Shown one piece after another: positions 21,250 to 32,410 of a stretch of 64,000 nt of DNA (position 1 is its first letter; every line of letters begins with the position of its first letter). Location of the stretch: NCBI GenBank assembly GCA_021234155.1, contig JAJEKV010000006.1, forward strand, positions 23,687,568 through 23,751,567, written 5' to 3'. Source of the stretch: Isoetes taiwanensis (taxonomy: Eukaryota > Streptophyta > Lycopodiopsida > Isoetales > Isoetaceae). The position numbers and the translations under genes were made by a program. Below the pieces are notes generated by a model, which worked only from the letters and a program-made list of their open reading frames with translations, was not told the origin of the DNA and searched no databases.

Positions 21250-23400
21250 TACAGGATTACGCTATTGGATATTGTTTTATGGCTCATTCCGAATGAAGCT
21301 TGCAAAAAATTACCATGCATGTTTAGATTGGATATTCATTGGAGTCTAAAGCTTATAGGTTGTACCATTTGCAAGGACGAAGACTCATTATTAGTAGAGA
21401 TGTGATCGTCAATGAAGCTATGCTTTATGGTGGTGTAATCAATACGGCTGCTGCTCAAGGGCAATCCACATCTCATGTGGTTGACGTCATGATCATCGAT
21501 AACTGGTTTGGGATAGCAGGTTCGTCCATACTCATGCTTAGGAATGCAGCAAGTCCAAGTACTGTAGGGGATCCGAGTAATCCTCCACTACATGAAAATG
21601 TCAGTTAGAAGGATCTCAGGCTGAACAGCATACAACAGAACAGATTTTGGACATTGAGGAAGTGCCTTCAACTCTTACTTGTTCTTCTCCTCTTAGCTAT
21701 AATTATAGGTGCAGGACACAAGTTACGCCAGGCGAAATTGTGGAGCCACAAGATCTGGTCGCATAAGTTATCTTTCAAAGAAGGCTCTTGATTTTTAAGC
21801 AAGTCTCAGATCATCTCACCAATGAGCCCATGGATTGCTTGTGGTTGCGAATGAGGAAGTCATGAGCCAAGAATATTTCATGAAGCTTTGACGGGTCCAT
21901 ATGCTGCAGAATGGTAGCAAGCAATAGATGCGGGATATGCATCCAGAATGAAGAATGAAATAATGGAGTTGGTCCCATTACCTCCCAATAGACGGGTGGT
22001 TAGTACGAAGTGGCTCTTTAAGGTCACGCGAAGTGCTTCTGGAGACATAGAGCGGTTCAAGTCTAGGTTTGTAGACCATGGATTTCCACAAATGGAAGGC
22101 ATGGATTTTCAATGTGACATTTTCCCCAGCTGTCACCATGGCCTCCATCCATATCTTAATGGCATTGGCTGTGGAAATGGATTTGAAAATCCATCAAATG
22201 GACGTCAAGACTACTTTCTTGAATGGTTTGCGTCAAGAAGAAGTTTACATTTCACAACCATAAGGATTCGTGAGATTAGATCAAGAACAGTTGGTATGCC
22301 AATTGCACAAGGCTCTTTATGGACTGCGCCAATTTCCCGTGCATGGTATGAATGCATACATTTTACCTCTCTTGAATTTGCCAGCAATAAAACGGATGGT
22401 AATTGATATATTTAACAAGTGGAAGATCTCTTTTATCAAGCAGCTCTATATATAGACAATAGTATTCTCTTATCCAATAATATAGGGACCTCGGAGCATG
22501 TGAAGCAACAACTCTCTCAGGAATCTGAAATGACGGATATGGGAGCAATCCATTATTGCCTTGGCATACAGATCGTTAGGGATAGAGCATCAGGTTGGCT
22601 GAAATTGGTGCAAACGAAGTATATTGAAGATGTGCTCTGTCATTATGGTATAGCAGATTGTAACCCAGTCACCACACCCATGGAAGGCACTTATGCAGTT
22701 TGTGCTTCATCGAAGTGATGTTTTGATTTATTTAACTGTTTGTACTCGACCAGACCTCTCCTATGCAATGGGAGTAGTCAGTTAGTACTTGCAAAATCTA
22801 GGGCACAGCCATTGGTCAGCTGTTAAGCGCATTCTGTGCTATCTTCAAGGCACAATGCAGTATATATTAGTTTATGAGTGAAGTTCCAACCCAATCATGT
22901 TTTGTCTGATGGGATATATGGATGCGGATTGGGCTGGGGATTATGACAATACATGCTCAACTTTTGGGTATGTTTTCTTCCATGGCAACTGTTTGATATC
23001 TTGGAAAAGTAAGAAGCATTCTATCATTGACTTATCAAGCACCGATGCTGAATATATTGTCGCTACATCTGCTGCTTAGGCGCTCATGTGGTTAAGAAGA
23101 TTGTTGAGCGGTCTGATGTATGATCAGACTGGACCTACCGTGTTATTTTGTGACAATATGAGTGCCATTGCTCTGGTGCATACATTGAAGGATCATGCTG
23201 GAATACGTGATATTGACACTCGATTCCATTTCATTCAAGAACAGGTTCAGCAGGGTATCATCACTCTTGTACATTGCAGTATGAGTGATATGAAGGTTGA
23301 TCTTCTTACCAAAGGGTTGCCTCGTGAGAAATTTCAGTATGATTGGGATCAGTTGAAGATCCTGCAGTATGAAGAAGACTACCAGTCTGACCATGGCTGA
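21250..23400 (+). pseudogene. Ty1/copia pol relic (integrase end, RT, RNase H)
   Basis: In order: the integrase C-terminal end (ESKAYRLYHLQGRRLIISRD, 21339); RT blocks RVVSTKWLFKVTRSASGDIE, then QMDVKTTFLNG and VCQLHKALYGLRQ (21948-22340); the catalytic region, where the usual YVDD reads YIDN (near 22450), so an essential Asp is lost; and RNase H with DADWAGDYDNTCSTFGYVFF, DLSSTDAEYIV and FCDNMSAIAL, ending LLTKGLPREKFQYDWDQLK (22910-23380). Several frame changes and stops occur, including one after 22718. gag, protease and most of the integrase are missing. The 3' LTR begins just after a purine-rich tract at 23453. Confidence 0.85.
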
Positions 23401-23452
23401 GCGGGAGTGAAGCTACATCATTAATGCATCATGGTCGTGGCTGAGTGGGAGT

Positions 23453-23600
23453 GTAAAGATATGAAGTGGATCTCATCCACTTATCATGAAGCATATTCTG
23501 ACGTGGAAAGACATGTAGAAGTCCTAGGGTCAGATGTCGATTGAGCTCAGTCGTGTCCTTTGGAGTTCGTTATGTATGTATGTTGATTTCATTTTGAATG
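23453..23600 (+). repeat. Start of copia 3' LTR
   Basis: After the RNase H stop comes a purine tract (GAGTGGGAG) and then TGTAAAGATATGAAGTGG, the expected TG-starting LTR. About 130 bp match the inverted fragment at 5549-5680. The CA end of the LTR could not be located. Confidence 0.6.
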
Positions 23601-24442
23601 TACGAAGTCTCTTATTGTCCCATCCCTGCGTTCTCTCATGCTTGTTAAGGCTAATAACCATTATTATAACGAGACTCATGAGAAATTGGAGCCAGCGTTA
23701 ATTTCTTGTATATCGATATTGTTACATCTATATGAAGAAGGCATGTCAAAGGGTTGCAATTTTGAAGATATTAGTTTACCCTATGCTTACCAGCTAATAG
23801 TAGAAGTGTATATGGTTATGATGAAGTCGCCTCCTTAAAATCCAAATGGTATCAAACTAATGTGCAAGCCTTAGAGCCTCCAATTTGTGATGAATCTATC
23901 CCTACGCTATATTAAAGTTGTATTGCTATATATATTCGTTTTGAGTCATGAGAATTACATGTATTTGGTCCAATGTATTGAATAGTTTTTAGGTTATTTC
24001 AGGACAATTTCCCTAGGGATGTGCCATCCAGATGGAGGGTTAACCATACATTTGGAAATGGTCTTAGGAGGAGAGAATTTTAATGACTAAGCTTGTCAAA
24101 GTTAAAGTCTAGAAGCTATATGTATAGAGTTAAAGTGGAGGTCAAAAGCAAGGTTATAGAATATATCTAACAGTTTTCCAACTAATCAAAATGAAGGTAA
24201 AACTATGTATGGAACTTGCATGCTTTATCCTCCTCGCGTACTTTTGATATTGCTTTGATGGTGTAGTTGGTTATGATGGTAGTACACGCTAAATGTGTTG
24301 TTTGAACTTGGATGAAACCAATTCGATGTAACGGGCCCATGGTAGACCGCTCGAGTATTCGAACCTTGAATGTGCCTGTGGGGCGTTCCCGAGACACCGG
24401 CATAAATGGTAGAAGCGACTACTCATAAATGTCTAGACGATT
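23601..24442. other. Unassigned stretch, probably retroelement DNA
   Basis: No gene is recognised. It lies between the copia 3' LTR start and a gypsy protease relic, so it probably contains the rest of that LTR and the decayed gag of the next element. Confidence 0.35.
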
Positions 24443-25191
24443 TTGCCCAGTTGGTTAAGGGCATGTCGGTCTGTTCTCTTTCTTATTGATTGTGGTAGTA
24501 CACATTGTTTTATTTCCCCAAGGCTGGCAAAGAAACTAGATTTGAATATGATTAGCCGGGACCCTAGATATGTGGAGTTGGCTGATGGTAAAATTAAGAC
24601 TTCTTATGCTAAGGTAGACAATCTTGAATTCCAAGTAGGAGATCTTGAGTCCCATACTAGTTTTGAAGTATTGAGCCTAGGAAAGTATGATGCTATTCTA
24701 GGAATGTCATGGTTGAGGCCACATCAAGCTTGCATTGATTGCGGAGAGCAAATAGTTACATGTCAAAGTCCTAATGGAGATAAATATGTGCTGGAAGGAT
24801 TGCCTTCGTCATTAGTGGTTATACCTTTGTCCCGAAAAAGTTTTAGAAACAGATTAAGAGGGGTTGCATAAGAATGGGATGTGCATTGTTGTTAGATTCA
24901 TTTTTGGGTACCGCAGAGTTACAAGAACAACCTATTGCTCCTAAGATCCAGAAAGTATTGGATGAGTTCTCTGATGTGTTTCCTAAAGAATTAACAGAAT
25001 TGCCTCCACATAGAATGGTAGATCATGAGATAGAACTTGTTCCTGGGGCTGAACCCACATCAAGACCACTATATAGATTTCATGCATTAGAGATGGCCGA
25101 ATTGAAGAAGCAGTTAGCGGAATTATTGGAACAAGGGTTTATATGGCCGAGTGTTTCTCCATTTGGTGCGCCAGTTTTGTTTATAAATTGA
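24443..25191 (+). pseudogene. Ty3/gypsy protease and RT N-terminus, truncated
   Basis: The first frame (24443-24871) is a retropepsin-like domain: LFLIDCGSTHCFISPRLAKK supplies the catalytic Asp (D-C-G-S instead of D-T/S-G), followed by GKYDAILGMSWLRPHQACID. A +2 shift at 24871 leads into 24874-25191, the RT lead-in: DEFSDVFPKELTELPPHR, DHEIELVPGAEPTSRPLYR, then ELLEQGFIWPSVSPFGAPVL. It stops abruptly at 25191, where a minus-strand LINE fragment begins. This is a different gypsy lineage from the 13-15 kb and 50-57 kb copies, and it resembles chromovirus-type pol. Confidence 0.8.
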
Positions 25192-26234
25192 GGTGTTTCT
25201 GCAACCCCTGCAAAATCTCATCCCACACCCTCCCCATGGAAACATCCCCTCCAAAGGGAATAGCCAACAGCTTAGGACACACATTACCTGGAAGCACCTT
25301 CCAAGGGAAAAGAGCCAAACAAGGGGGAGGTGGAGTCAGCTGGGCCCATAATGCGGAGCACTTACCCCAATTCAGAAGAATGCCTGAGGCCAAGGAGAAA
25401 GTATCCAACAAACCCTTCACATTCCGCAAATTCCTCTTCTTACGCCACCAAGAAGAGGAAAGTGTCATCAAAGAAACCGGTTAATAATGGCTGCTACCAT
25501 CCCGCATCCAAACCCATCCACCACTCCCTCCCTCCCGCTGCCTACCAAAACAATCGAGACAAAGGCCTCCGCCACAATCATAAACAAAAATCGGGCTAAA
25601 GGGCACCCCGACGCACCCTCTGCCTAAGGAGAAAAAGGCGGAGGGTTCACCAACACACCACCATAGCCCGTGGCTTCGAGCAGCTTCATGATCGTTCTCA
25701 CAGTAAAGCGTGGTCCACACCCCAACGCAACATCATGGCGCATACAAGAACTCCCCAACGGACACTATCGTAAGCTTTGGCAAAGTCAAGCTTAAGATAG
25801 CCAATGCCTTGACTCGTTTTCTTCTCGCCCAATAAAGGCCCTCATAAGTCGCGGCAACATTAGTCAAAATGTTCCTCCTGACAAACCCGTGACCGCACCT
25901 TACTAATGGAAGAAGTCAACATCGGCTTCAACTTCTCTGCCAGGGCTTTCGCAATAATCTTATACACAGAAGACAACAAGAAGATAGGCCTCCAATCATT
26001 AATAGTAGAAGGCTGCTTAACCTTAAGAATCAAGGAAATGCATGCGGTATTCAAGATCCTATCCATTTGAGAAGACTGCAGCAACTCAAGATACACCTGG
26101 TACACCGACTCACCAGCCCACTCCCAATAAGTCTGAAAGAACTCCACAGGGATGCCATCTAGCCCAGGACATTTATCCTTGGCCATGCACATACATGCCA
26201 CCTCTAAATCCTCTCTGGAGAGCTCCTGCTCCAA
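25192..26234 (-). pseudogene. LINE reverse transcriptase fragment, decayed
   Basis: From its 5' side (26234 leftward): CPGLDGIPVEFFQTYWEW, NDWRPIFLLSSVYKIIAKAL, a frame-broken palm region, remains of the catalytic motif (SHY then DDTFLFL split over two frames near 25460-25485), and the thumb LLDTFSLASGILLNWGKCSA followed by PKLLAIPFGGDVS. Stops and shifts abound. Its left end coincides with the right end of the gypsy relic, so it inserted into, or recombined with, that element. This LINE family differs from the one at 27.4-31.0 kb. Confidence 0.75.
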
Positions 26235-26238
26235 GCTC

Positions 26239-26718
26239 TCACGCTGGTGAGGCAGAATGGATGTGGCCTTGGTCCCTACGAGTGTTGAGTGGTGCTAGGT
26301 CTAGAGGCTGAATGGAAGGTTCTCCCACCCTATTGACTGACTTATACTGCATGAATAGAGCAAGGGCTGTCTGGGATGAGAGATATCTATGCCTATTATG
26401 CCTGCAGGTCATGTAGTCGGGCATGGTTCTAGTCCTATCCCACAGCTGGTTCTTGCCCTTGGATCCTCCCATCTCTCTTCCTAAAGCTTGGCTAAGTGTC
26501 TCTAGAGATACCCAATTCCCTCCCCTAGGGGGTAAGCTAACTTCCCAGGGTAGGATCTGTTGGTCATATTGGCAAATGATGTCAGTATAGAAGGGTGTTC
26601 TGGTCAATGTTGCGTGAAGATCAAACAAATGGTCGAACACCTGGAAGGCTTGGTCAGCAGGAAAGTCATGGATATGGTTGGCGGCATTATACCATCTAAC
26701 AAAGTTGCTGGGCGCCAT
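26239..26718 (-). CDS. Unrecognised 159-aa ORF
   Basis: The frame starts at an ATG at 26718 (MAPSNFVRWYNAANHIHDFP). It continues with a Phe/Leu-rich stretch (VFDHLFDLHATLTRTPFYTD), a linker SLPPRGGNWVSLETLSQALG, and a His/Arg-rich tail (MTCRHNRHRYLSSQTALALF). The uninterrupted length and composition look coding. It may be a gag-like protein of a retroelement, given its surroundings, but I cannot assign a family. It ends next to the LINE fragment at 26234. Confidence 0.35.
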   Translation of the reverse strand: MAPSNFVRWYNAANHIHDFPADQAFQVFDHLFDLHATLTRTPFYTDIICQYDQQILPWEVSLPPRGGNWVSLETLSQALGREMGGSKGKNQLWDRTRTMPDYMTCRHNRHRYLSSQTALALFMQYKSVNRVGEPSIQPLDLAPLNTRRDQGHIHSASPA

Positions 26719-26751
26719 TGAGCAAAGATGAATGTAGAAAATGGCTTGCAA

Positions 26752-27423
26752 AGATCAATGAAACGTTGGAAAATCGCCTAAGATGCTAGGAACAGTTCTG
26801 GTGAAGGGAAAATGGCAAATGAGGCCCCTTTTTATAGATTCTGCCTGGGGCTTCATGCACAAGGGTTCTTGATGGGAGAGACTTTTGTTCTAAGGCTATA
26901 GGTCTCCAAATGAACTACCATGAAGTGCAAATCTAAGCAAAACAGAGCAAGAAACACTACATGGCCGTTTGTTGGGTCAAATTTGGCTAATCTAGGTCAA
27001 ACATGGTCGACCCGGGTGAATCCGCGTGAAACACGTCTGCGTTGCGAACGCAGGGTGGATTGGCGCGGTCTCACCTGGTTCGCCCGATTTGGGTCAAAAC
27101 TTAATATTTTTAGGAGCTACAAGATGCTAACATGCCTAAGTGGATCAATTCTAACCTAGCTAGCAACTTATTCCAAGCAAAATTATCATCTAGAAGCAGA
27201 ATTTTAAAGTAACCGGGTGAATCCGCGCGAAATGCGTCTACGTTGCGAATGCAGGGTCGATTGGCGCGGTCTCACCCGTGTCCCCGAATTTTTGCCCATG
27301 CTCGATAATTTTTGCTAAAATTTTGTTCTAGCTCGGGTTTCTAGGCAATTTCTAAACAATTTACAAAGAATTCTACTACAATTTAGCTTAATTACCTACA
27401 TTTTCAAGCATCATACAATCCAA
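26752..27423. other. Non-coding stretch with duplicated GC-rich block
   Basis: No gene is seen. It contains the two 64-bp GC-rich copies at 27012 and 27213; the rest is AT-rich. It ends at the poly(A) side of the LINE. Confidence 0.5.
27012..27276 (+). repeat. Two 64-bp GC-rich direct copies, 201 bp apart
   Basis: 27012-27075 and 27213-27276 share CCGGGTGAATCCGCG, CGTTGCGAA and GATTGGCGCGGTCTCACC. Each holds a CTGCGTT-GCG-AACGCAG hairpin; the second copy weakens it (CTACGTT/AATGCAG). CpG density contrasts sharply with the flanking AT-rich DNA. Confidence 0.85.
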
Positions 27424-30400
27424 TTTATTTTTTATTTTTTTTATTTTTTTGAAGGTAAGAGATGTTTTTTCCATTAATTAATTAAAGCCATACAATAGTC
27501 TTACTAATGGGAGTAAAAATAGCCACATTAGTAACAGATTTGGTATAGTGACCCAAAAAGAAATTAGTAGTTGCAATTGATATAGCAACCACTTCAAGAT
27601 AGAGTAGCAAGCCAATAAACTAGTCAAAAAGTGTACAAAATTCTGCTTTGCCCCCTATAAGAGAGCTCCAATATATGCTGTCTGAGATGCCCAGCAATGA
27701 GATCCAAATAAACCTGCAAGAACATTATAACTATCCAAGTACAAGAGCTTGATGTTAAGCAAAAAAGACAAGTTATTGAGCATTAGCAAATTTGACCGGT
27801 TCATGATGTGAAAGCTAATGTGTGGAAGGTGGGATGATGTATGAAATGGCTCAGTAGGAAATTGGAGACTCATTGTTGCATGATCTGATCGAAAATTTTG
27901 TTGTACACCCAATAGAAGCCTTTGTCTGTTCCAAACTTGTAACTGCTATATTCAGATCCATTTTCCATGAACAAGTTATGGATGTCCTCCTTACCCATCA
28001 AGATCAGCAGGGTACCATAAAGATCTGCTAACATCTTATGTGAATAATACAACTCTCTATACCTGCTCAACTGCCTATCTGTCAAGGAATAATGATACAT
28101 GAACAAAAAGTTGAATAAGCAGTATATCTGCACGACCTCCCTGCAATAAATTCTGGCCCATGAGTTTTCATTACTGTTTCTCCTGACCTCATATAGCTTG
28201 ATGTCATCATCTGATGCACCTGGCCCTGGTGGGTGCAGATCTATAACCCCTGTGCTGTTGTAATACAAAGTGGCTTCATGATAGCTCAACATGGAGTCAA
28301 ATTTATTCCTGCCCTTCCCTTTGAGAAATTCCAGATATTCTATCAAAAAGATCAGAGAAAGGAGCATTAGAATTGACAACATTCAGGTTTGAAACAAAGA
28401 TATTGAATCTACTAACAAATTTACCAATTTGATCCCAATTTCTGTCATAAGAATCTGCAAATTTATTTTTGTGAGCAGTTACATAGGCTTCTAAGTCTAA
28501 TTGGAAACTCATCTTGATCCAGAAAATGGAAAATTTCTTATGACCATGAACAATCCTATTTCTGGATTTCCAATATTCCAGAGAGCAGTGAACATGACAG
28601 TATTTTTGAAAGCATCATTATTTTGAATACACTTTAGCAGATTACCTCGATTATTGTCATTGAAATGATGATCAAATTTACTATAAAACCAATTCCAGAA
28701 AGTCACCAATTTTGGACAAAGAAAAATATGCTGCATAGATTCATCTTCAGAGCAATTTGATTGGCATGCTGGCACAATATTTGGATTTCTCTTGGATAAG
28801 GAGACAAGATTTGGAAGGCTCTTTTGAGCAATCAACCAGATAAAATAATTGACTTTTGGGGGGCAGTAAGAATTCCATATATTCTTGAACAAGGCTTTAC
28901 ATTCTTCTGCAGAAATGGACCATTTAGTGCTAGGCTGCTAGCTTTGACAGGATTGGCCTTGTAATTAAGTTTGGCATAAACCTTACTGACCTTGTATGTG
29001 CTAATTCCATTGATTTTCCAAAGAAGACTGTTATCACAGTTATCAAGATTAGTGCAATGAGCAAGAATTTTTTTGAAATGAAGGAAAGTAACTTTATCAG
29101 TCGAGGTGCCATGAATTAGTCTCCTTAGATTTGTCCAGGTAATTAGATGACCATTATTGTAAAGGTTCCTGACAGTAGTGATTCCATAAGAGCTCCACTT
29201 CCTATAGGTTTTTGGGTGTTTCAAAGCCAAAATATTGCCATCACAGTCCTTGAAACCAGCAGACCAAAAAAGGGAGGATTGCGTATGATGATCTTGTAAT
29301 TCAGGATCCTCAAAGCAGTTCTGAACAACATTCCAAGCTTTGATCAAGTTGTGCATAAGGGAAGATGTGTTTTTCCCTGGATGGATATTGCAAAAAGCTG
29401 ACTCAGGCAGAGAGTGTTTAATGGAAGGATGCCCTTGAGGATATGAACATGAGATCCAATATTTAATTAAGATGGAGGCCATAGAATTATTGCCAGCTAA
29501 AGTTCTCCAAATGAACTTATCAGCTAAAGCACAAGCTTGAAGATACAGATTTTTACAACCTAAACCTCCTTCACTTTTAGATCGACAGATAAAGTTTCTA
29601 ATAGTCTTCTCTAGCTCATTGTAAATAGATTTAGGGGCGCCAGAACATAATTTGCAATTAATGTTCTACCTGCCAGAGAAAGAGTGTTTCTAAAAATGTT
29701 CAACTTTTTCCTAATTCTCTGCAAAATAGGATCCCATAACCCCTTTATGTTGGAATTCAGAGACAAAGGCATACCAAGGAGTTTAGTAGCTTGCATTTCA
29801 TTCAGAACTTTGATGTCACATAAAGAATCTCGATTATAATCCCCAATGATAACACTCTTGTTAATATTCAAATAAATGCTTAGGAAATTGGCAATGTTAT
29901 CAGGATTGGAGTCAAGGAAAGCAAACGTGTCATCTGCATATTGTGAAATAATTAAACTGCCCTTATTGTCAGGGAGATCAAGACCTTTAATTTTGCCACA
30001 ATCCTGATTAAAATCAACTGCCCTAGTAAGCAATTCAGCAACCACTAGAAATAAGTAGGGAGCTAAGGGGCAACCCTGTTTGACACCTCTAGCAAGCTTG
30101 AACAAATTGGATGGTGAACCATTAATTAGAACAGAGGAGTTGGCCATGGAGTTCAGACCAGAGATAAGGGAGATGATTTTGGGATTGAAGCCAATCTTGG
30201 TCAAAGCAAATTCAAGAAAATTCCAGTTGACAGAATCAAAGGCCCTTTTAAAATCCAGGTTAAGAAGAACACATTTCTGAGAGGAGACTTTGTTCCAGTG
30301 TAATCCCTCCATAGCAACAATGTAATTATCAAGAATAAATCTATTAGGCAAAAAGGCAGATTGTTTGATGTCAATATGCTTCTGGAGGAAAGGCTTAACT

Positions 30401-31045
30401 CTGTTGGCAATGATCTTTGCACAAAGCTTGTAAGTGGAATTGGTTAGAGAGATAGGTCTCCAATCAGAAAAAGAGACAGGCTTATCAACTTTAGGAATAA
30501 GTGTGATAAAGCCAGCAGAGATAGAAGAGTGAAGATGATCAGCCAACCAGAAGCCTTGAACAAGCTTAACAATATCCTCTTTTAAAACATCCCAGAAATG
30601 CACATAAAATTCGGGTGGAATGCCATCAGGACCTGGAGATTTCCCTTTACTAAAGCTCATGAGGACACTATAGATCTCATGCTCAGAGGGGAGAGCAGCA
30701 ATTGAGTCATCCATAGGGCTATGATTATTTGGAATAATCTGGTTTATCAAGGAAGTGAACTCCGCACTCTTTAATAAAGTATCAGAGCAATCTGGCTTCT
30801 CACTGAATAGAGAAGCATACTGACCATGAAAGTATTTCTTAATCTCTGAAGGGGTGTCAATGGTAATGCCATTATCTGATTGAACTTGCACAATTGAGTT
30901 ATTTAGCATTCTATTTCTGGCAGTCCTATAGAAGAATTTGGAGCTGCCCATATCCATTTCCTTGTTATATTTGATTTTGCATTTAATAGCATAGCTCTTG
31001 GCCTCAGACTCTTCAATAGATTTAATTTGGGCTTCTCCGGCCTAG
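27424..31045 (-). pseudogene. LINE ORF2 (RT, zinc-finger region, long C-terminal extension), 5' truncated
   Basis: The main frame (30957-29611, 448 codons, open upstream to a TAG near 31040) is a plant L1-like RT: GKSPGPDGIPPEFYVHFWDV, FSDWRPISLTNSTYKLCAKI, KQSAFLPNRFILDNYIVAME, DFKRAFDSVNWNFLEF, GVKQGCPLAPYLFLVVAELL and the catalytic QYADDTFAF, intact. About 12 residues after the catalytic block are deleted compared with the copy at 50.5 kb. Single-base shifts near 29640, 28915, 28570 and 28335 break the rest: the zinc-finger-like region (PPKVNYFIWLIAQKSL, CSEDESMQHIFLCPKL), the WKSRNRIVHGHKK block, and about 215 further residues ending FDQIMQQ at 27870. An A-rich tail (T-rich on plus, 27424-27450) marks the 3' end. 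The endonuclease is absent. Confidence 0.85.
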
Positions 31046-31049
31046 GTGG

Positions 31050-31845
31050 TGGCGGCTTGCCTGGTTCTTGACGGGTTCCCTTGACAAACTTCTCAACATT
31101 ACGCCTCTGATGCATTCATTTGTACCTCGTCCCGGAAGGTACTCTGGGTACCTTCATCTTCTTGCTTGAATTAGCGATCTTGTTTGGCCAGCAGAATTCC
31201 GCGCTCCTACCTTTGGTGGCTTGGCCGCCGGGTAGGGTGGCGTCGTTAAGTCTGAAGGCTCCCCAGCGTCTTGCTGCTCCTCTCCTTCCTCATTCTCCTC
31301 CTCTTCCTCATCTCGCCTCCTTCCTCCCTCGTCCCTTCATTTTACCTCGGCGTGGCGAGTTCTTCCTATTATGGCTGAATCACTTGAGCCTCGTTCCTCC
31401 TCTTGGTCCTCCTCTCCTTCTCTAGCAGCTCCCTCTCCCGTTTCTTCCATGCTGCCCTATCCTCCGGCCACTCCTTCACCTTCTCCTTGCCCTTCTTCTT
31501 GATCGAAGAAGGGCACACTCTTGGTGCGGGCACAGTGTTCCTTTGCTGCTGGCAGTGGGTCTCCTCCTCCCGGTGCTCTTCCTCCTGGTGCTCCACCTCC
31601 TGGTCGGACATAGGCCCAAGGTGGTGGGTTTTCCGTCGATCTTATTGGGTCTCCACCCGACGGCTGCTCTGTGGCTCCTCCTGTGATGTGTGGAAGGTGT
31701 CGTCGGTAGAGGACGACGCCTCGTCCCCTGGCTTTGGTCGAAGGTGGGGTGGGATCTGCTTGCCATGGGCACCTGCTGCTGCCGCCGCCATTGAAGGTGT
31801 TCGCTTTGGGGTAGTCATCCTGTAGGTCTGCTTAGTTCGTGCCAT
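31050..31845 (-). pseudogene. Gag-like leader ORF of the LTR element at 32.4-34.1 kb
   Basis: Minus-strand frames downstream of the LTR and primer-binding site begin MARTKQTYRMTTPKRTPSMA at 31845 and run to a stop near 31645. Coding-like sequence then continues in another frame (31611-31369; KKKGKEKVKEWPEDRAAWKK, then a basic/acidic coiled-coil-like tract). A later piece (31115-31050) reads RRNVEKFVKGTRQEPGKPPP. Position and charge suggest the N-terminal part of gag. Frame breaks and the LINE at 31045 end the readable element. Confidence 0.4.
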
Positions 31846-32397
31846 ATCTTACGGTCTGAGAAATGGGTGACGTAAGGCTGATCAAGAGAGAGATGGTGGC
31901 AGGCAAGGTTTGGGGGAAAATGAGGTGGCAAGAAGATATCTAAAAAGGGAGGTTCTCTGGGGAATATTCTCCTACCATTAATAGGTCTAATAATTAGCCT
32001 CCCCTATTAATTACTCCAATATACTTAATTATTAGTAAATACTTAATACAGTATTATACTAGAATTTCGAATTTTTCCTAATAGTTTGAAGTGTTAATTA
32101 TAAATTTGTGCCATTTTTCACCCAGGTCTCGGATTGGCATGATTCTTTGACCCATATTAGGTGAAATTTGATGCTGATCCGTAATTCTCACTCTAATTTT
32201 ACTAGAATATTAATTCGACTCATTCTTTTTCCTCATCTAACAACTTAGCCTATTCTTACGAACCCACTACCTAGGAGAATTTTTTTTCCCTATTTTCGAG
32301 GTTCCATGGTGGAAATTTTCATTTCACACCCTATCAGGCCTGTTAGACTACTTTCGAGGATATGGTCAATGCTAGTTCTTGGTCAACCAAGAACATC
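31846..32397 (-). other. Untranslated leader of the LTR element
   Basis: AT-rich sequence between the primer-binding site and the first ORF. No gene is seen on either strand. Confidence 0.4.
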
Positions 32398-32409
32398 GCT
32401 CTGATACCA
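32398..32409 (-). promoter_or_regulatory. Primer-binding site (initiator tRNA-Met)
   Basis: The minus strand reads TGGTATCAGAGC, the standard plant retroelement PBS complementary to the 3' end of initiator tRNA-Met, one base after the LTR end. It fixes the orientation of the element (minus) and the LTR boundary. Confidence 0.85.
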
Positions 32410-32410
32410 T

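Noticed and set aside
28509-28512. ATGA stop-start overlap suggesting a separate third ORF in the LINE
   Set aside because: Reading across in the frame of the downstream ORF gives the standard LINE block LWNIWKSRNRIVHGHKK before the ATG. The overlap is a by-product of a frameshift in ORF2, not a translational coupling site.
27400-31060. Target-site duplication flanking the LINE
   Set aside because: No direct repeat could be found between the A-rich tail flank (27400-27424) and the 5' truncation point near 31045.
31820-31845. MARTKQT start resembling a histone H3 tail
   Set aside because: Only seven residues agree; the rest is unlike H3, and the frame sits in the gag region of an LTR element.
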